64,000 nucleotides of DNA from Dactylorhiza incarnata (Eukaryota; Streptophyta; Magnoliopsida; Asparagales; Orchidaceae), in contig JAWHQI010000064.1 of the NCBI GenBank assembly GCA_033032865.1, forward strand, positions 8,742,001-8,806,000, in the 5' to 3' direction. The notes beneath the pieces are model-generated. The model saw only the letters and a program-made list of their open reading frames with translations. It made no database searches and had not been told where the DNA came from. This document shows, piece by piece, positions 22,403 to 33,115 of the stretch (position 1 is the first letter of the stretch; every line of letters starts with the position of its first letter). The position numbers and the translations under genes were made by a program.

Positions 22403-23151
22403 CTTCAATGAAATTCGATCTCGTAAAACGGCAATAAAATAAAGCCACAATAAATATGGACGGTTATATTGGGAAGGATCATAACCAGGAAAATAAACGT
22501 TGAATATTTCCAATGTAAATATTGGCGAGAAAGACGCGCAAAAGAGCGGTTAAGAAAACGCGTAAAAACGGCAGAACGTGTGAAGAGAAATCGACGTTGC
22601 GTCGACATCATATCGACGCTACGTCGAGTTCTATCGACGCAGGACTTATCGACGCTACGTCGAGTTCAATCGATGCATGCGTTGAGTTCAATTCGACGCC
22701 ACGCAACTCCAGCGGCAAAACGACGCTACGTCGAAATCTATTCGACGCAACTCCGAATTCTAATCGACGCAACTCCGAGTAAAATTCTGAAACTATTCTG
22801 TACAAAAAATACAATTCAATTCAATTATTCCCCAAATCCAAATCCAAATCCAAATCCGGATCCGGTCTGTGCGCGCGCGCGCGCGTGTAGTTCATAGTTT
22901 CTCCTTATGTTCTTTTGAACAAATAAGAAGGAGTGAATACATATAAATATTCTTTGGCTAGAAAGCAAATAAGTAAGGTGGGACTAAAGGTTCATCCTTT
23001 CTTTTATGAAAGGTTTCCCTCCAAATAATTTGGATTCCCTCCAATTTGGTTTTGAGCTTTTCCATCATAATGAGGAGCCCAAACACCAAACACCATTTAG
23101 CTCTAATCAAAACATTTAATTTATAATGTTTTCTAATTAAAATTTCTAACA
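22403..23151 (-). mobile_element. 5' LTR of copia element D2 (edge deleted)
   Basis: This is the near-identical partner of 17404-18140, ending AATTTCTAACA at 23151. It lacks the gag-proximal edge because of the deletion noted in gag. It has one more palindrome unit than its partner (around 22625-22665), and the CCGGAT run is replaced by CCAAAT repeats. Confidence 0.85.
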
Positions 23152-23529
23152 GAGGGTTCAGACACCATAGCTAGGCTAAAGAGAAAAAAATTCTAAATAT
23201 GGGAAAAACAGTTGATACGTATTGAATCACGATGGTCTACAGAATAAAGCCCCGTTTAGGGGAAGCTTTTTTGCTCCTTTTCTGTGGCTAGAAAACTGAG
23301 GTTTAAAAACATGCCGTGTTTGGTAAATAAAAAGGAGCAATAACAATAATCTATTTCCTTTATTAGAAGATGCAGCTCACTAATCTTTATTATCCACATC
23401 AGCCCAACCCTACAGTTCCACAACACCCAGGCTTATCTTCCAGATTCTGAGCGCCTACCTTCCAAATTCTTCAAGCCAGTTTGATGCAGCAAGCTTCAAG
23501 CTTATGCACAATTATCATGCACGCGTGAT
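23152..23529. other. Unassigned sequence, possible left part of a MITE
   Basis: No coding capacity is seen. 'CCCCGTTTAGGGGAAGC' at about 23250 and 'GCAACCAAACGAG' at 24181-24193, on the far side of the hAT element, resemble the inverted ends common in plant MITEs. I could not confirm a target duplication, so this remains a guess. The last 8 bp (23522-23529, CGCGTGAT) are the hAT target duplication. Confidence 0.3.
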
Positions 23530-24145
23530 CAGGGGCGGACCTACGTTGGGGCGAGTGTGGGCGGCCGCCCACACTTGATAAATCGTGAATTGCCACTAAG
23601 AGCCCCTCTTCCTTCCTCCTCCCGCTAGGGTTCCAGACCTAGGGTTCTGCTCCTTTACTCTTCAGAGCATTCCGTCGGCTCATTCATGTTGCTGACTAGT
23701 GAGGAGGGGAGCGTGGCTGTCGGCGAGGGCGAAGAGCGGGGGAGTGCTGCCGGGGATTGGAGCATTTGGAATTATGGGGATCAACCGTGAAATGGGGAAC
23801 CAATCACAAGATCAATACCGCGAGAGAGTGCTTTAACACATTTTTAGGGTACGTTTGTTTTGAGTAGTTCTTTAACACATTTTTCTTCTTGTTAGGGTTG
23901 CTCAATTGCTTAGGACAGATTATCGAGAGCAATATTCTCGTGAACATCTTCTCATTAAAGGTATTTTCCTCTTCTAATTTGTTGTATTATTAAGTACTAG
24001 TGTTTACTAGTGAATTTGCCTTCTCAGTTGTAGTGAATCATGTTGTAGTCTTGTAGATTGCATCTCTTAAGTCATATTTTTCAATATTTCTTTTTGCAAT
24101 TTGTAAGTCCTCCCACACTAGAAAAAATTTCTGCGTCTGTCACTG
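23530..24145 (+). mobile_element. Non-autonomous hAT transposon, 616 bp
   Basis: The element starts CAGGGGCGGACCTACG and ends CTGCGTCTGTCACTG, imperfect inverted ends of the plant hAT type (CAGGGGCGGAC against CAGTGACAGAC, 8 of 11 matching). It is flanked on both sides by the 8-bp direct repeat CGCGTGAT (23522-23529 and 24146-24153), the duplication length expected of hAT transposases. It contains no transposase. An exon-like segment near 23890-23960, bounded by a TTGTTAG acceptor-like and AAAGGTATTT donor-like sequence, could be captured coding sequence. Positions 24154-24322 to the right carry nothing I recognise apart from the possible MITE end. Confidence 0.85.
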
Positions 24146-24322
24146 CGCGTGATTGAGGCAATTGCTCAAATACGTCGCATGCAACCAAACGAGTCTACTA
24201 TGACATTTTACTTTCACATGCAATACCAGTCTTGGCGATGAGACTAGCGGACACAAATATTTTTTTTAAACATAAAGATTCCCTCCGAGTATGAAAAATC
24301 CCCAAGGAAATTAACTACCAAT

Positions 24323-25204
24323 TGTGATACCCTTCCGACCAATTGGTTGGAGAGAGGCGCAGAGCAATTCTAGCTCCAATTCGTTCGCTATTACTGGGCC
24401 AACACTAAACCATTCATTCACCACAAGAACCCACCAAAAAACCAAGCAATGTAGACGAATCACACAAGAGGGGGAGGTGAGAAAAGCGTTACCCAACCGG
24501 ATGAGATCAGATTAACCCAATCACAACATGCACGCGCCGGGAGCTAGACTACACGCCGATGACAGTGATAAGCGCCGCCTCCGACTCCGCTGCACTGGTC
24601 ATTCCCGGAGAAGAAGCTCATCGCCGGAAGAGGGCTAAGTTGCAGGGGCTGGGCGGAGGAGCAACCACGCTAAACCCATGCCGAGGTTGGAGGTCTCCTG
24701 GGAGTTCGTCGGATGGAAGAGGGAGGAGGAGGGGAGGGGATACCGGTGTCACGCCGGGGAGAGAAGTGGATCCACCGGTTTTACGGCGGGAGGCCGCTGC
24801 TAGCGATGCACGAGCAGGGAGGGAGGGGGTCGGCCAAAACAGAGATCCGAAACCCTACTCTTATTTTCTCAAAATATTAATGCTTAATACTCCAAAAGAG
24901 GGGGGGGGGGGGGGGTATATATAGTTCCCATAAGGAGCACATCTAACCCCACATCAAAAGAGGTTTGATCCTAGCAATCCAAAAGTTCTTGGCCAAAAAT
25001 AAAATGCAGAAAAATAAAAGCCCACTCTTGACCGCCTAACAATTTGGTCGAGTCAGGCGGGACAAAAATGCCGAAAATAGTTAGAAATAAAATGATAGAT
25101 AATTTTAAAAATTGCGGAGCATGTCGCGATATGATTTTCTCATGTTGGGGCGAAGGTCGTAGCCGCGCGGCGCGTCGTCGAGTGGAACCGGGTCAGCGTC
25201 ATCA
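24323..25204 (-). mobile_element. 3' LTR of Ty3/gypsy chromovirus B
   Basis: On the minus strand the LTR starts TGATGACGCTGACC at 25204, directly after the polypurine tract GCGGGGGAGGAT (25216-25205). The other end is less certain; TGTGATACCC at 24323 gives TG...CA termini and 882 bp. It contains a G16 run (24900-24915) next to a TATATATA sequence that could be the LTR promoter. The small plus-strand frame at 24559-24924 is not conserved with anything and is not called. Confidence 0.65.
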
Positions 25205-26187
25205 ATCCTCCCCCGCTAATAATCACACATCACCGGTGAGTGGTCCAAGCGGTAACAGTGCAACATGTCTTCATCAAGGCGCTCCATCTCCTCGACGGTC
25301 ACCCATGTAGCTTCGCAAAGTGGGCGATCTTTCCAACAAACTAGCGGTGCACGCCGCCATCCGATGAAGCAATGAGTTGGTCATCCAAAATACCATCCGG
25401 GACAGAGATACTCTTCGGGAACCTGGGAAAGCATTAGGAACAAGCATAGAGTCGACCGTACCCCCACCTGAAGGGGAGGTGGGTTCGCCCAAGGTGGCAT
25501 GTAAGGGTGGGGGTTCACTCTCTAACCCATGAGAATGACCGTGAGGAGATGAAGAAGAGGGGCAAAGTAGTTCTTGTGGCGTTTTGTGAAATAGTGTAAG
25601 ATCAGAAACATTAAACACTGGGCGTATTCCTCAATCAGTAGGCAAGTCAAGCACGTACGCATTATCACCCAACTTCTTTAAAATCTTAAAAGATCCAACA
25701 CGTCGGTTGGCCAATTTGTTGACGGCACCTGTGGGTAACCGTTCGGAAATTAACTTAACCAAGACAAAATCTCCGACGTCAAAAAATTGAGCCTGTTTGT
25801 GCACATTTGCGTCAGATTGATATGCTTTGTAAGAAATGACTAGCCGTTGGTGGATCTCGTGGTGCAGTGCATGTAGGTGATGAGCAAAATCATGGGCAAA
25901 TTGACTTGATTTATATGAGTGCGGTAACAGAATCAAGTCAATTGACTTGATTTATAGGAGTTGTAACCATGCACAATCTCGTTCGGTAAAAGGCCCGCGG
26001 AGCGATTTTTTAAATTATTATATGCAAGTTGCGCATGGTGAAGGACAAGGTCCCAAGTCCCCTTGTGGTCGCCCATGAGACATCGTAGCAAATTACCCAA
26101 ACTCGGATTTACCACCTCAGTTTGACCATTTGTTTGGGGGTGGTAAGCTGCGGAAAATAAGAGTTTGGTACCGACCAAGATTCATAG
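25205..26187 (-). pseudogene. Integrase C-terminal half and chromodomain remnant of chromovirus B
   Basis: On the minus strand this reads 'GTKLLFSAAYHPQTNGQTEV' (integrase core with the catalytic Glu), 'LAYNNLKNRSAGLLPNEIVH', then the C-terminal domain 'FFDVGDFVLVKLISERLPTG' and 'AYVLDLPTD'. A stop follows, then 'GIRPVFNVSDLTLFHKTPQE', and after a frameshift 'VCWKDRPLCEATWVTVEEME', a chromodomain tail. The frame meets the insertion at 26188; its missing N-terminal half is at 53162-53802. At the break the conserved Trp codon reads TGA. Confidence 0.85.
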
Positions 26188-27753
26188 TGTAACATCCCTA
26201 ATCCTACTAGAATCCATGGTGGTGTTTGGGCATAACATGAGGAGAGAAATGTGAGTGGAGGCAAGGAGATGACCTTAGGGTTCACTAAGTTGGGGTGAAC
26301 TCACATAGTGATCATAAGTGAGCACAAGACAACTTAGGTCAAATTAGCCAAATTGAACTCACAAGCACTAATTGACCTAACCACTATGTCCCTAACCCTA
26401 ATAGAGACTCACTTGACCAAGAACCTCAACAATTGGTCAACCAAATAGGTCAAATTGACCAAAGTCAAACTTAGGTCAACATAGCCCTAATCAACCCAAT
26501 TAGACTCAATTGACCCCCAATACATCAAATGGACTTCACCTAGGTCCTTCTAATCACTAAGAGAGGTCATAAGGTCAATAATCACTAATTGGTCCCACTC
26601 AATTTTAAGGAATTGACCAAAGTCAACTCTTAGTCAACATAACCCAAATCAACCCAATCAAGGATCAATTGACCCTCAAATGGCCAAATTGACTTCACCC
26701 TTATCCTTCTAACCCCATTAGGGATCTATTGGACCCAAAAGCCCCATCAAGTGGTCAACCAGTCTATCCAATTTGACCAAAGTCAAACCTAGGCTAATTT
26801 GGGTCAAACTCACACTATATGGATCAATTAATCAAATTGGAGCCACAACATGGTCCAATGGACCTTGGGTAAGGTCATAGGACTCATGACCATCAAGTGG
26901 GGCTAATCAACCCATCAATTTGACCAAGTCAACCAAAAAGTCAACCATGGTCAACATAAGGCTTTAAGGAAGAAATTAAAGTCCAAATGAAATCCAAGTT
27001 GACCAAGGCCCCACCCCATGCCTAACCAGCATGCCACAAGTATATTGGAACCCCACATCTGAAATTGGAGAAAGAAGGTGAGCATGGGGGAAAATTTGTC
27101 ATTTTCCCCTTAAGGTCAAAAACACGTTTGAGTAATGGAGCTTCCATGTCCCCTTACCTCTTGACTAAGACTATAGCTGACCCCCTCAGGCCATGAATAG
27201 TCTTTTCAGGGCATGGCAGCCGCTTAACAAGAAAGGGGAGGTTGTACAACCCATGGATAAAACACCCTACCTCCCACTCTCTCTATACAGCCATCACCAC
27301 CCTCATTTGACCCTTCCATCATCTTCAGAGAGACTTTAGGAGTCAGGCCAGCCACTGAGAAGAGGAGCATTGATGGAGTTGGCGGATCAGCCAAGCTCGT
27401 CGGAGACGGAGAATTCCATGGCCACCCGTCGGAACACCCGCCGCCGAGCCATAATTGAGGTCAGTTTCTCCTCCTCTCCCTATGTGCTAGCTCTCTAGTT
27501 CATTAGGCTGAGAAATCGAGCTCAATTGAGCCACGATCGGGATAGTCGGAGAGGCAGTTTCCGGCCAGCATTTCGCCGCCAAACTATAGCCACCACCTCA
27601 ACGGAGGTGGTGGTGGCAGTGGTCGGCCGTGGTGGTGGCCGGATGGCCGGGAAAGGGAGTTTGAAGTCAGCCTAGCTAGAAGAATTCCTGGCCGTCGGCT
27701 AGAGGTAGAAGACGTAATCTGGGCACTTGATTCCTTGGGCTGATGGTTACCCA
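26188..27753 (+). mobile_element. A' LTR, first piece
   Basis: This piece aligns with 1458-2880 of LTR A. Shared landmarks are the TGTAACATCC start, a long tract rich in 'AATTGACC/GTCAAC' words, and the GC-rich block with GGT repeats (27400-27700). It has no gene. It ends at the duplication ACCCA (27749-27753) of copia H. Confidence 0.85.
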
Positions 27754-28960
27754 TGTGAAATTTTCCGTAGATCTAGGAGCGAGCAGGAACAGTATAACTC
27801 AAAGTTCAAGCCAACAACCAGAAGCACATGAAACAAGCACAATCTTTATTGATCAAGCAAAGTTCTTCATTACAGGGCGAGGTATACATGGCGAGACATG
27901 ATTTCGCCGGTACACAAAAATAGGAGAAGAAAAAACAACTGAAAGATAACCAGCGGTCTGCCAAACTGAGACCGCCTGACCGCCTGACCGCCCGACCTGA
28001 CAGTCCGCCCGGCTAGAAAACAAGACTGCCTGAACTGCCTGCCTGCGCCTTGAACGACACCAACTGGGAACCTCGCGAACTCCTGAACTCCACTGATCCT
28101 CCCGAACTCCAGCAACCCGCACTACAAGCCACGAGACCGCCCGAACACCTTCAGAAGAGGAGGTGACCGCTGCTACCCGCACAATCCGCAGAAGCTGCAC
28201 AAAACAAGTTCAATCAGCAAAACCGACCGGTCACAAGAATTGAGACAGCAAGAACAGACGCGAGCTCATCTTACACTTGGTGCGATATATTTGCTGCTAC
28301 AGTGGCTCCTATTTATAGGCGTGAGACCTGATCTAGTCACCACCCTATGAGATAGGATCACCACCCTTTGACTGCGCGACCAGATCGGTCAACCCGCGAT
28401 CAGCAAAAGAATCTTTCTGCTTAGTGAGCTCACCAGCTTCAACAAGACAATGAGACCGCCACTCCTCCAAGAAGCCGCCCACCACCAGTGTTTGCTAACG
28501 AGACCGCAAACACCTGTGACCGCATATACCAGCTGATAGCCAAAGGACCAGCTATGCGATCTCATAAACCAGAGACCGCGTGACTAAGAACACCTTAGTC
28601 AGCGCGCACCACCAAGAGACCAGACAGCCACCAGGCCGGGCTGCCCCCACCACGCGATCACAAGCACCAGATCGCGCGGTCACACCGAACAGAAGACAGC
28701 TCGCCACACGGTCACGCAAAACCAGACCGCGCGGTCTTACCACGCATACATCTGCTCCACCACGCGCTCACATGACCAGACCGCGCGGCCTCACCTCGGC
28801 ACCCTTGGACAGAAGATCGGCGATCATGCCAAATAGCCCGCGGCTAGACTAGAGAGGTCAGACCGCCAGAGGAGACTGCAAGACCGTGCGGTCAGACAAG
28901 ACCGCGCGGTCTCCCCCCAGACCGCCAACTTCACAAACTTCCACTTCAATATTTTCAACA
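27754..28960 (-). mobile_element. 3' LTR of copia H
   Basis: The 1207-bp LTR has a minus-strand TATA box (TATAAATAG, 28317-28309) and many GACCGCGCGGTC-type palindromes (28560-28920), with GACCGCC repeats at 27970-28050. The polypurine complement CTCCCCCT (28961-28968) adjoins it. Confidence 0.95.
28670..28925. repeat. GACCGCGCGGTC palindrome array in LTR H
   Basis: The 12-bp perfect palindrome GACCGCGCGGTC and one-base variants (GATCGCGCGGTC, GACCGTGCGGTC) recur about every 40-60 bp, together with half-sites. The partner LTR has the same array at 34030-34275 with scattered C-to-T and G-to-A changes. Confidence 0.8.
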
Positions 28961-30894
28961 CTCCCCCTTGAAGTGGGAAGTTGAAAACATCCTAAGTAAA
29001 CTCCTTAGCCGAGTAAACGGCCCATTCGCCAGCGCCTTTGTGAATATGTCAGCAATATTGTCCTGACTCTGAACATGCTCGACCGAAAGAGACCCCTCCA
29101 GCACCTTCTCACGAATGAAATGATGCTCAATCTCGATATTCTTGGTCCTCGCGTGACAAACTGGATTAGTAACCAGTTTGAGAGCACTCTCATTGTCCCC
29201 GCGGAGCAGAGTCGGACCCCGAACCTCCTTATGGACATCTCTCACCAACCTCCTAAGCCAGATGGCTTCTTGAGCTGCCAAGGTCGAAGCCTTGTATTCC
29301 ACTTCCGTGGTGGAGACTGACACGGAATCCTACTTCTTGCTGCACCATGATATAGCCGTGGGGCCCACCATGAAGACGTATCGAGACGTCTACTTCCGAT
29401 CATCCGAATCTCCCTCATAATCAACATCCATGTACCCATGCACCTCGAAGCCCGCATCCCTCCTGTAAAGAAGACCCATATCCGAGGTCGCCTTGACATA
29501 CTTCAATATATTCTTGGCCTCTAGAAGATGAGGCATCCGTGGTTCCGCCATATACCGACTTACCCTGCCAACTGCATATGCAATATCCGGCCTGGTAATC
29601 GTCAGATAGATCAAGCTCCCAACCAGAGCACGGAACACCAACGGATATTCCAGAATCCTCCCCTCGTCCTTGTGAAGTTTCATGGCCTTCTCCAGAGGTG
29701 TGGAAATGCACTTCCCTTCCTTCATGCCGAACCGCTCCACGATTCGCTCCGCATATCCACACTGGGACACCAGTACTCCACTTCCCTTCCTCTGCACTTC
29801 GAGTCCAAGGAAATGGTGAAGTTCACCTAAGTCCTTCATCTCAAACCTGATAGATAGCTCAGCCCGAAGCCTTGCTACTTCCTCCTTCGAATTCCCCGTC
29901 ACGATCATATCGTCGATGTAAAGCAGCACGATGACTTGAAGCTCTCCGCTCTTCTTGACGAACAAGCTTGAGTCTGAGTTTGAAGCACCAAAACCACAGA
30001 ATAGGAGGTATTCTGCTATCTTTCCATAGCACGCCCTTGGCGCTTGCTTCAACCCATATAGGGCCTTCTTCAACTTACAGACATGGTCAGGAAAATCTTA
30101 AGATACGAAGCCTGGCGGCTGAACCATGAAGATGTCTTTGTCAATCTCGTCGTACAAGAACGCATTCTTTACGTCGAGCTGCCAAATCTCCCACCCCCAA
30201 CATGCCGCCAAGGCAATCACAACCCGAACTGAAGTCATTTTTGCCACCGGACTGAATGTCTCTTCATAGTCCTCACTGTATTGCTGCGAGAATCCCCGAG
30301 CCACAAGGCGAGCCTTGTATCGCTCTATACTGTCGTCAGCCTTATTCTTAAGCTTATAGACCCACTTGCATGTCACAGGGGTGATACCCTTGGGCATGGG
30401 CACCAGAGACCAAGTCTCATTCTTCTCAAGAGCACTCATCTCTTCCTGCATAGCTGAATCCCACTGTTCCACGCCTTTGGCCTTCTCGAAGCTCGACGGC
30501 TCCCTCTCATCCAAGGGACTAGCAAAGAAACATGAGACGAAGCTCACCATGTTTCCTCCTGTATAGCGATCAAGGGCAATGATTGTTCGCTTCGATATCC
30601 ATAACGTCTTCCCCTGACTCGCAGTATCTTCAGCTGCTTCTTCCCTAGCTCCCCTTCAAGACATACTTGGGGCATCGCCCCCCTGCTTCCCGATCCAGAA
30701 GCCTCCGCCTCAGAACTAGATATTGATGGACCACCTGGTGACACAGGCAGCTCCACCTGAAGATTTTCCACAGCTTTCTCCGGTTCCTCCACCCTACTTT
30801 CTGGTAGCTCAACACCAGAACTTCCCTTATAAGACGTCACCTCGTCAAACACGACATCACAAGATACAACAAATCTCCGCGTCTCCGGGTCCAT
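28955..30894 (-). pseudogene. RT-RNase H region of copia H
   Basis: On the minus strand the RT reads 'CKWVYKLKNKADDSIERYKA', 'WQLDVKNAFLYDEIDKDIFM' and the catalytic 'LLYIDDMIVTGNS' (YIDD rather than the usual YVDD). RNase H has 'VSTTEVEYKASTLAAQEAIW' and 'RGDNESALKLV', ending SHFKGEC 5 bp inside the LTR. A TAA after 'PPGFVS', two stops around 'DDRK' and 'WCSKK', and a one-base frameshift between 30894 and 30550 break it. This part would have copied element RNA into DNA. Confidence 0.88.
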
Positions 30895-30900
30895 GCACTT

Positions 30901-31929
30901 CTAGCCCTTCTTCCGGTCATCATAACCCATGAAGACTAGCTTTCTTGCATTCGCATCTAGCTTCGTCCGAAGCGCATTTGGAACGTGCACATAGCAGGTG
31001 GAACCAAATACCCGAAGGTGTGCCACGCTTGGCTTTTCCTTGAACATCATCTCATGCGGAGTCAACATGTTGATGGGACTGAGAGGCATCCTATTGATGA
31101 CGTAGGCAGCACAAGACATTCCCTCCACCCAGAAGGACTTTGGGATACTCTTGGCATGCAGCCAACACTTGCAGGTCTCCGTCAGATGACAGATCTTCCG
31201 CTCTGCAACTCCATTTTGTTGTGGAGTATGTGCACAAGTAAGCTCCCTCCAGATGCCCGCCTTCCTGCAAAAACTAGAGAACTCACCAGAGGTGAACTCC
31301 CCTCCATTGCCAGTCCTCAGCTTCTTAACCCGCATACCAAGCCGACCCTCCACGAGCTCCTTGAACTCCACAAACTTGGCAAATACCTCCGCCTTCTCCT
31401 TCAGAAAATAAACCCAGACATATCTGGTGTGATCATCGATCAACACTAGCATATACATGCTGCCTCCGAGGCTTGGGGTAGCAGTTGGTCCCATCAAGTC
31501 ATCGTGGATGCACTCCAATGACACACTACTCCTTGTCTGAGACTTGTCAAACGGTAGTCGATGAGACTTGCCGAACTGACATCCCGTGCAAACGTGACCA
31601 TCTCCGTAGGAAGATAGACTAGGCAGGCCCTTGACCAGACCTTTCACCGACATAGCCTTCACCTTGTCCATCCCTACATGCCCCAACCTCTCATGCCATA
31701 TGACGGCACTATCATTCATTTTCATCTTGTCGACATAAGAACTTGTCGATAAAATGAACAAGTCTTTTGCTCTCCTCCCGACATGAACGACCTCGGCCTT
31801 CACCGCCTCAACATTCCGAAGAAACCTCACTTCTGTTGGGCCAAACAGAACGTGATACCCAGCGTCGACAACATTGGTCACGGAGAAGAGGTTTTTCCTC
31901 ATTCCAGGCATATGATAGACATTCTTCAA
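30901..31929 (-). pseudogene. Integrase of copia H
   Basis: The frame is open for 342 codons. It has the GAG-pre-integrase/HHCC region ('IWHERLGHVGMDKVKAMSVK', then C-x2-C in 'CTGCQFGKSH') and the core with 'LVLIDDHTRYVWVYFLKEKA'. The second catalytic Asp has become Gly (LRTGNGGEF in place of the family's DNGGEF-type motif). The Glu survives in 'PQQNGVAERK'. The frame ends at a TAG replacing a conserved Trp just before the RT linker. Strand transfer activity would be lost. Confidence 0.88.
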
Positions 31930-31941
31930 CGTAAGCGGCCC

Positions 31942-33027
31942 TCAATCACTGCCCAAAGAAACAACCCCCACCTTCTCGACACTATGCATGGTATTATCAG
32001 CAGTAATAATGACATCATTACCTGAGTAGGGCTGCGCTGAAGTAAGCTTCGACTCATCCCCGGTGAGGTGATGACCACACCCCGAGTCCACGATTAAGTC
32101 CTCCTGATAGTTGATAGGAGCCGCAACTCCAACAGAAGCCGAGAAGGCTCCTCCCCATCCTCCATCATTCTGCCTGGCTTCAGCTTCCTCCTTTCCTGCA
32201 GCAGCATGCCTGAGCTGAAGATTCACCCGACACTCCTTTTTTATGTGACCATGCTTCCCACACCTGAAGCACTTGGGACCTTCTCCCTTCTTCCTCCCTT
32301 CATCCTTAGGAGCATAACCCCTCTCCTGCTCTCCAGAAGTTGAAGGCCCATTGCCTCCTCCAGCGGTCTTCTTCTTATCCCACTTCTTCTTCTTCCACGT
32401 GAAGAGAACCTCACCATCTCCCCCAGACACTGACACCCCCGCCATCTGCCTTGCCAGACTCTCCTGCGACGCAAGAAGATTTTCCAGCTCCAGCAGAGAT
32501 GGCTGATTTGCCCAACCCTGCACCGACGTCACAAAGGCAACATATTCCTTTCGCAAGCCACGGATGATGTGCCTCTTCAGCTTCACCTCAGAAATTGGCT
32601 CATCAGGATCCAGTGCTGAAATCTCGGCGCACAAGTTCTTCATCTTCAAGAAGAACATTGAGATGGAAAGATCTCCTTGAGCCGATCTGGCGAGCTCATT
32701 CTCCAGAAACTATAGCCTCGCTACATTCTTCTTGTTAAATAGCCCATCCAGGGCTCTTCAGATCTCTGCAGCTAATCCACACCCCAAGATGTGATCAAAC
32801 AAATTAGGTGATATTGCCCTCTTCAGGGCGAACTCTGCTTTGGCATTAATCCGCCTCCAGTTCCTCACCTCATGACCGTTATCCCCAAGCAGAATAACTT
32901 CCTCCGTGCTTTCTCCTCCAACAACCTCCCAGAGGTCCTCACCCAGAAGATAACTCTGCATACAAGACCTCCACTTCTTAAAGTTGGTCGAGTTGAGCAT
33001 CTCAATTCCAAGACCCCTTGCTTTCAT
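31942..33027 (-). pseudogene. Gag and protease of copia H
   Basis: Gag starts MKARGLGIEM (ATG 33027) with 'LNSTNFKKWRSCMQSYL', a copia gag N-terminus. Two in-frame stops (TGA, TAG) fall between 32758 and 32658. The rest carries UBN2-type sequence 'LRKEYVAFVTSVQGWANQPS', one CCHC knuckle (CFRCGKHGHIKKEC, near 32260) and the protease site DLIVDSGCGHHLTGD (near 32090). Both gag stops fit C-to-T decay of Trp and Gln codons. A further stop follows 'VVSLGSD'. Confidence 0.88.
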
Positions 33028-33097
33028 GGCTCTACCACTGGTTCCTTCTTCACAAAGGCGATGAAAACTTTGAGTTAATCACTGCTCTATCCACTCC

Positions 33098-33115
33098 AAC
33101 CTACCTCTGATACCA
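33098..33115 (-). other. Primer-binding site of copia H
   Basis: On the minus strand TGGTATCAGAGGTAGG starts at 33115, immediately after the LTR end TTTCACA. It is complementary to the 3' end of initiator tRNA-Met for the first 11 bases. Confidence 0.85.

Noticed and set aside
24559..24924. 121-codon Arg/Gly-rich plus-strand frame
   Set aside because: It lies within LTR B, opposite to the element, and its composition follows the GC-rich sequence and G16 run.
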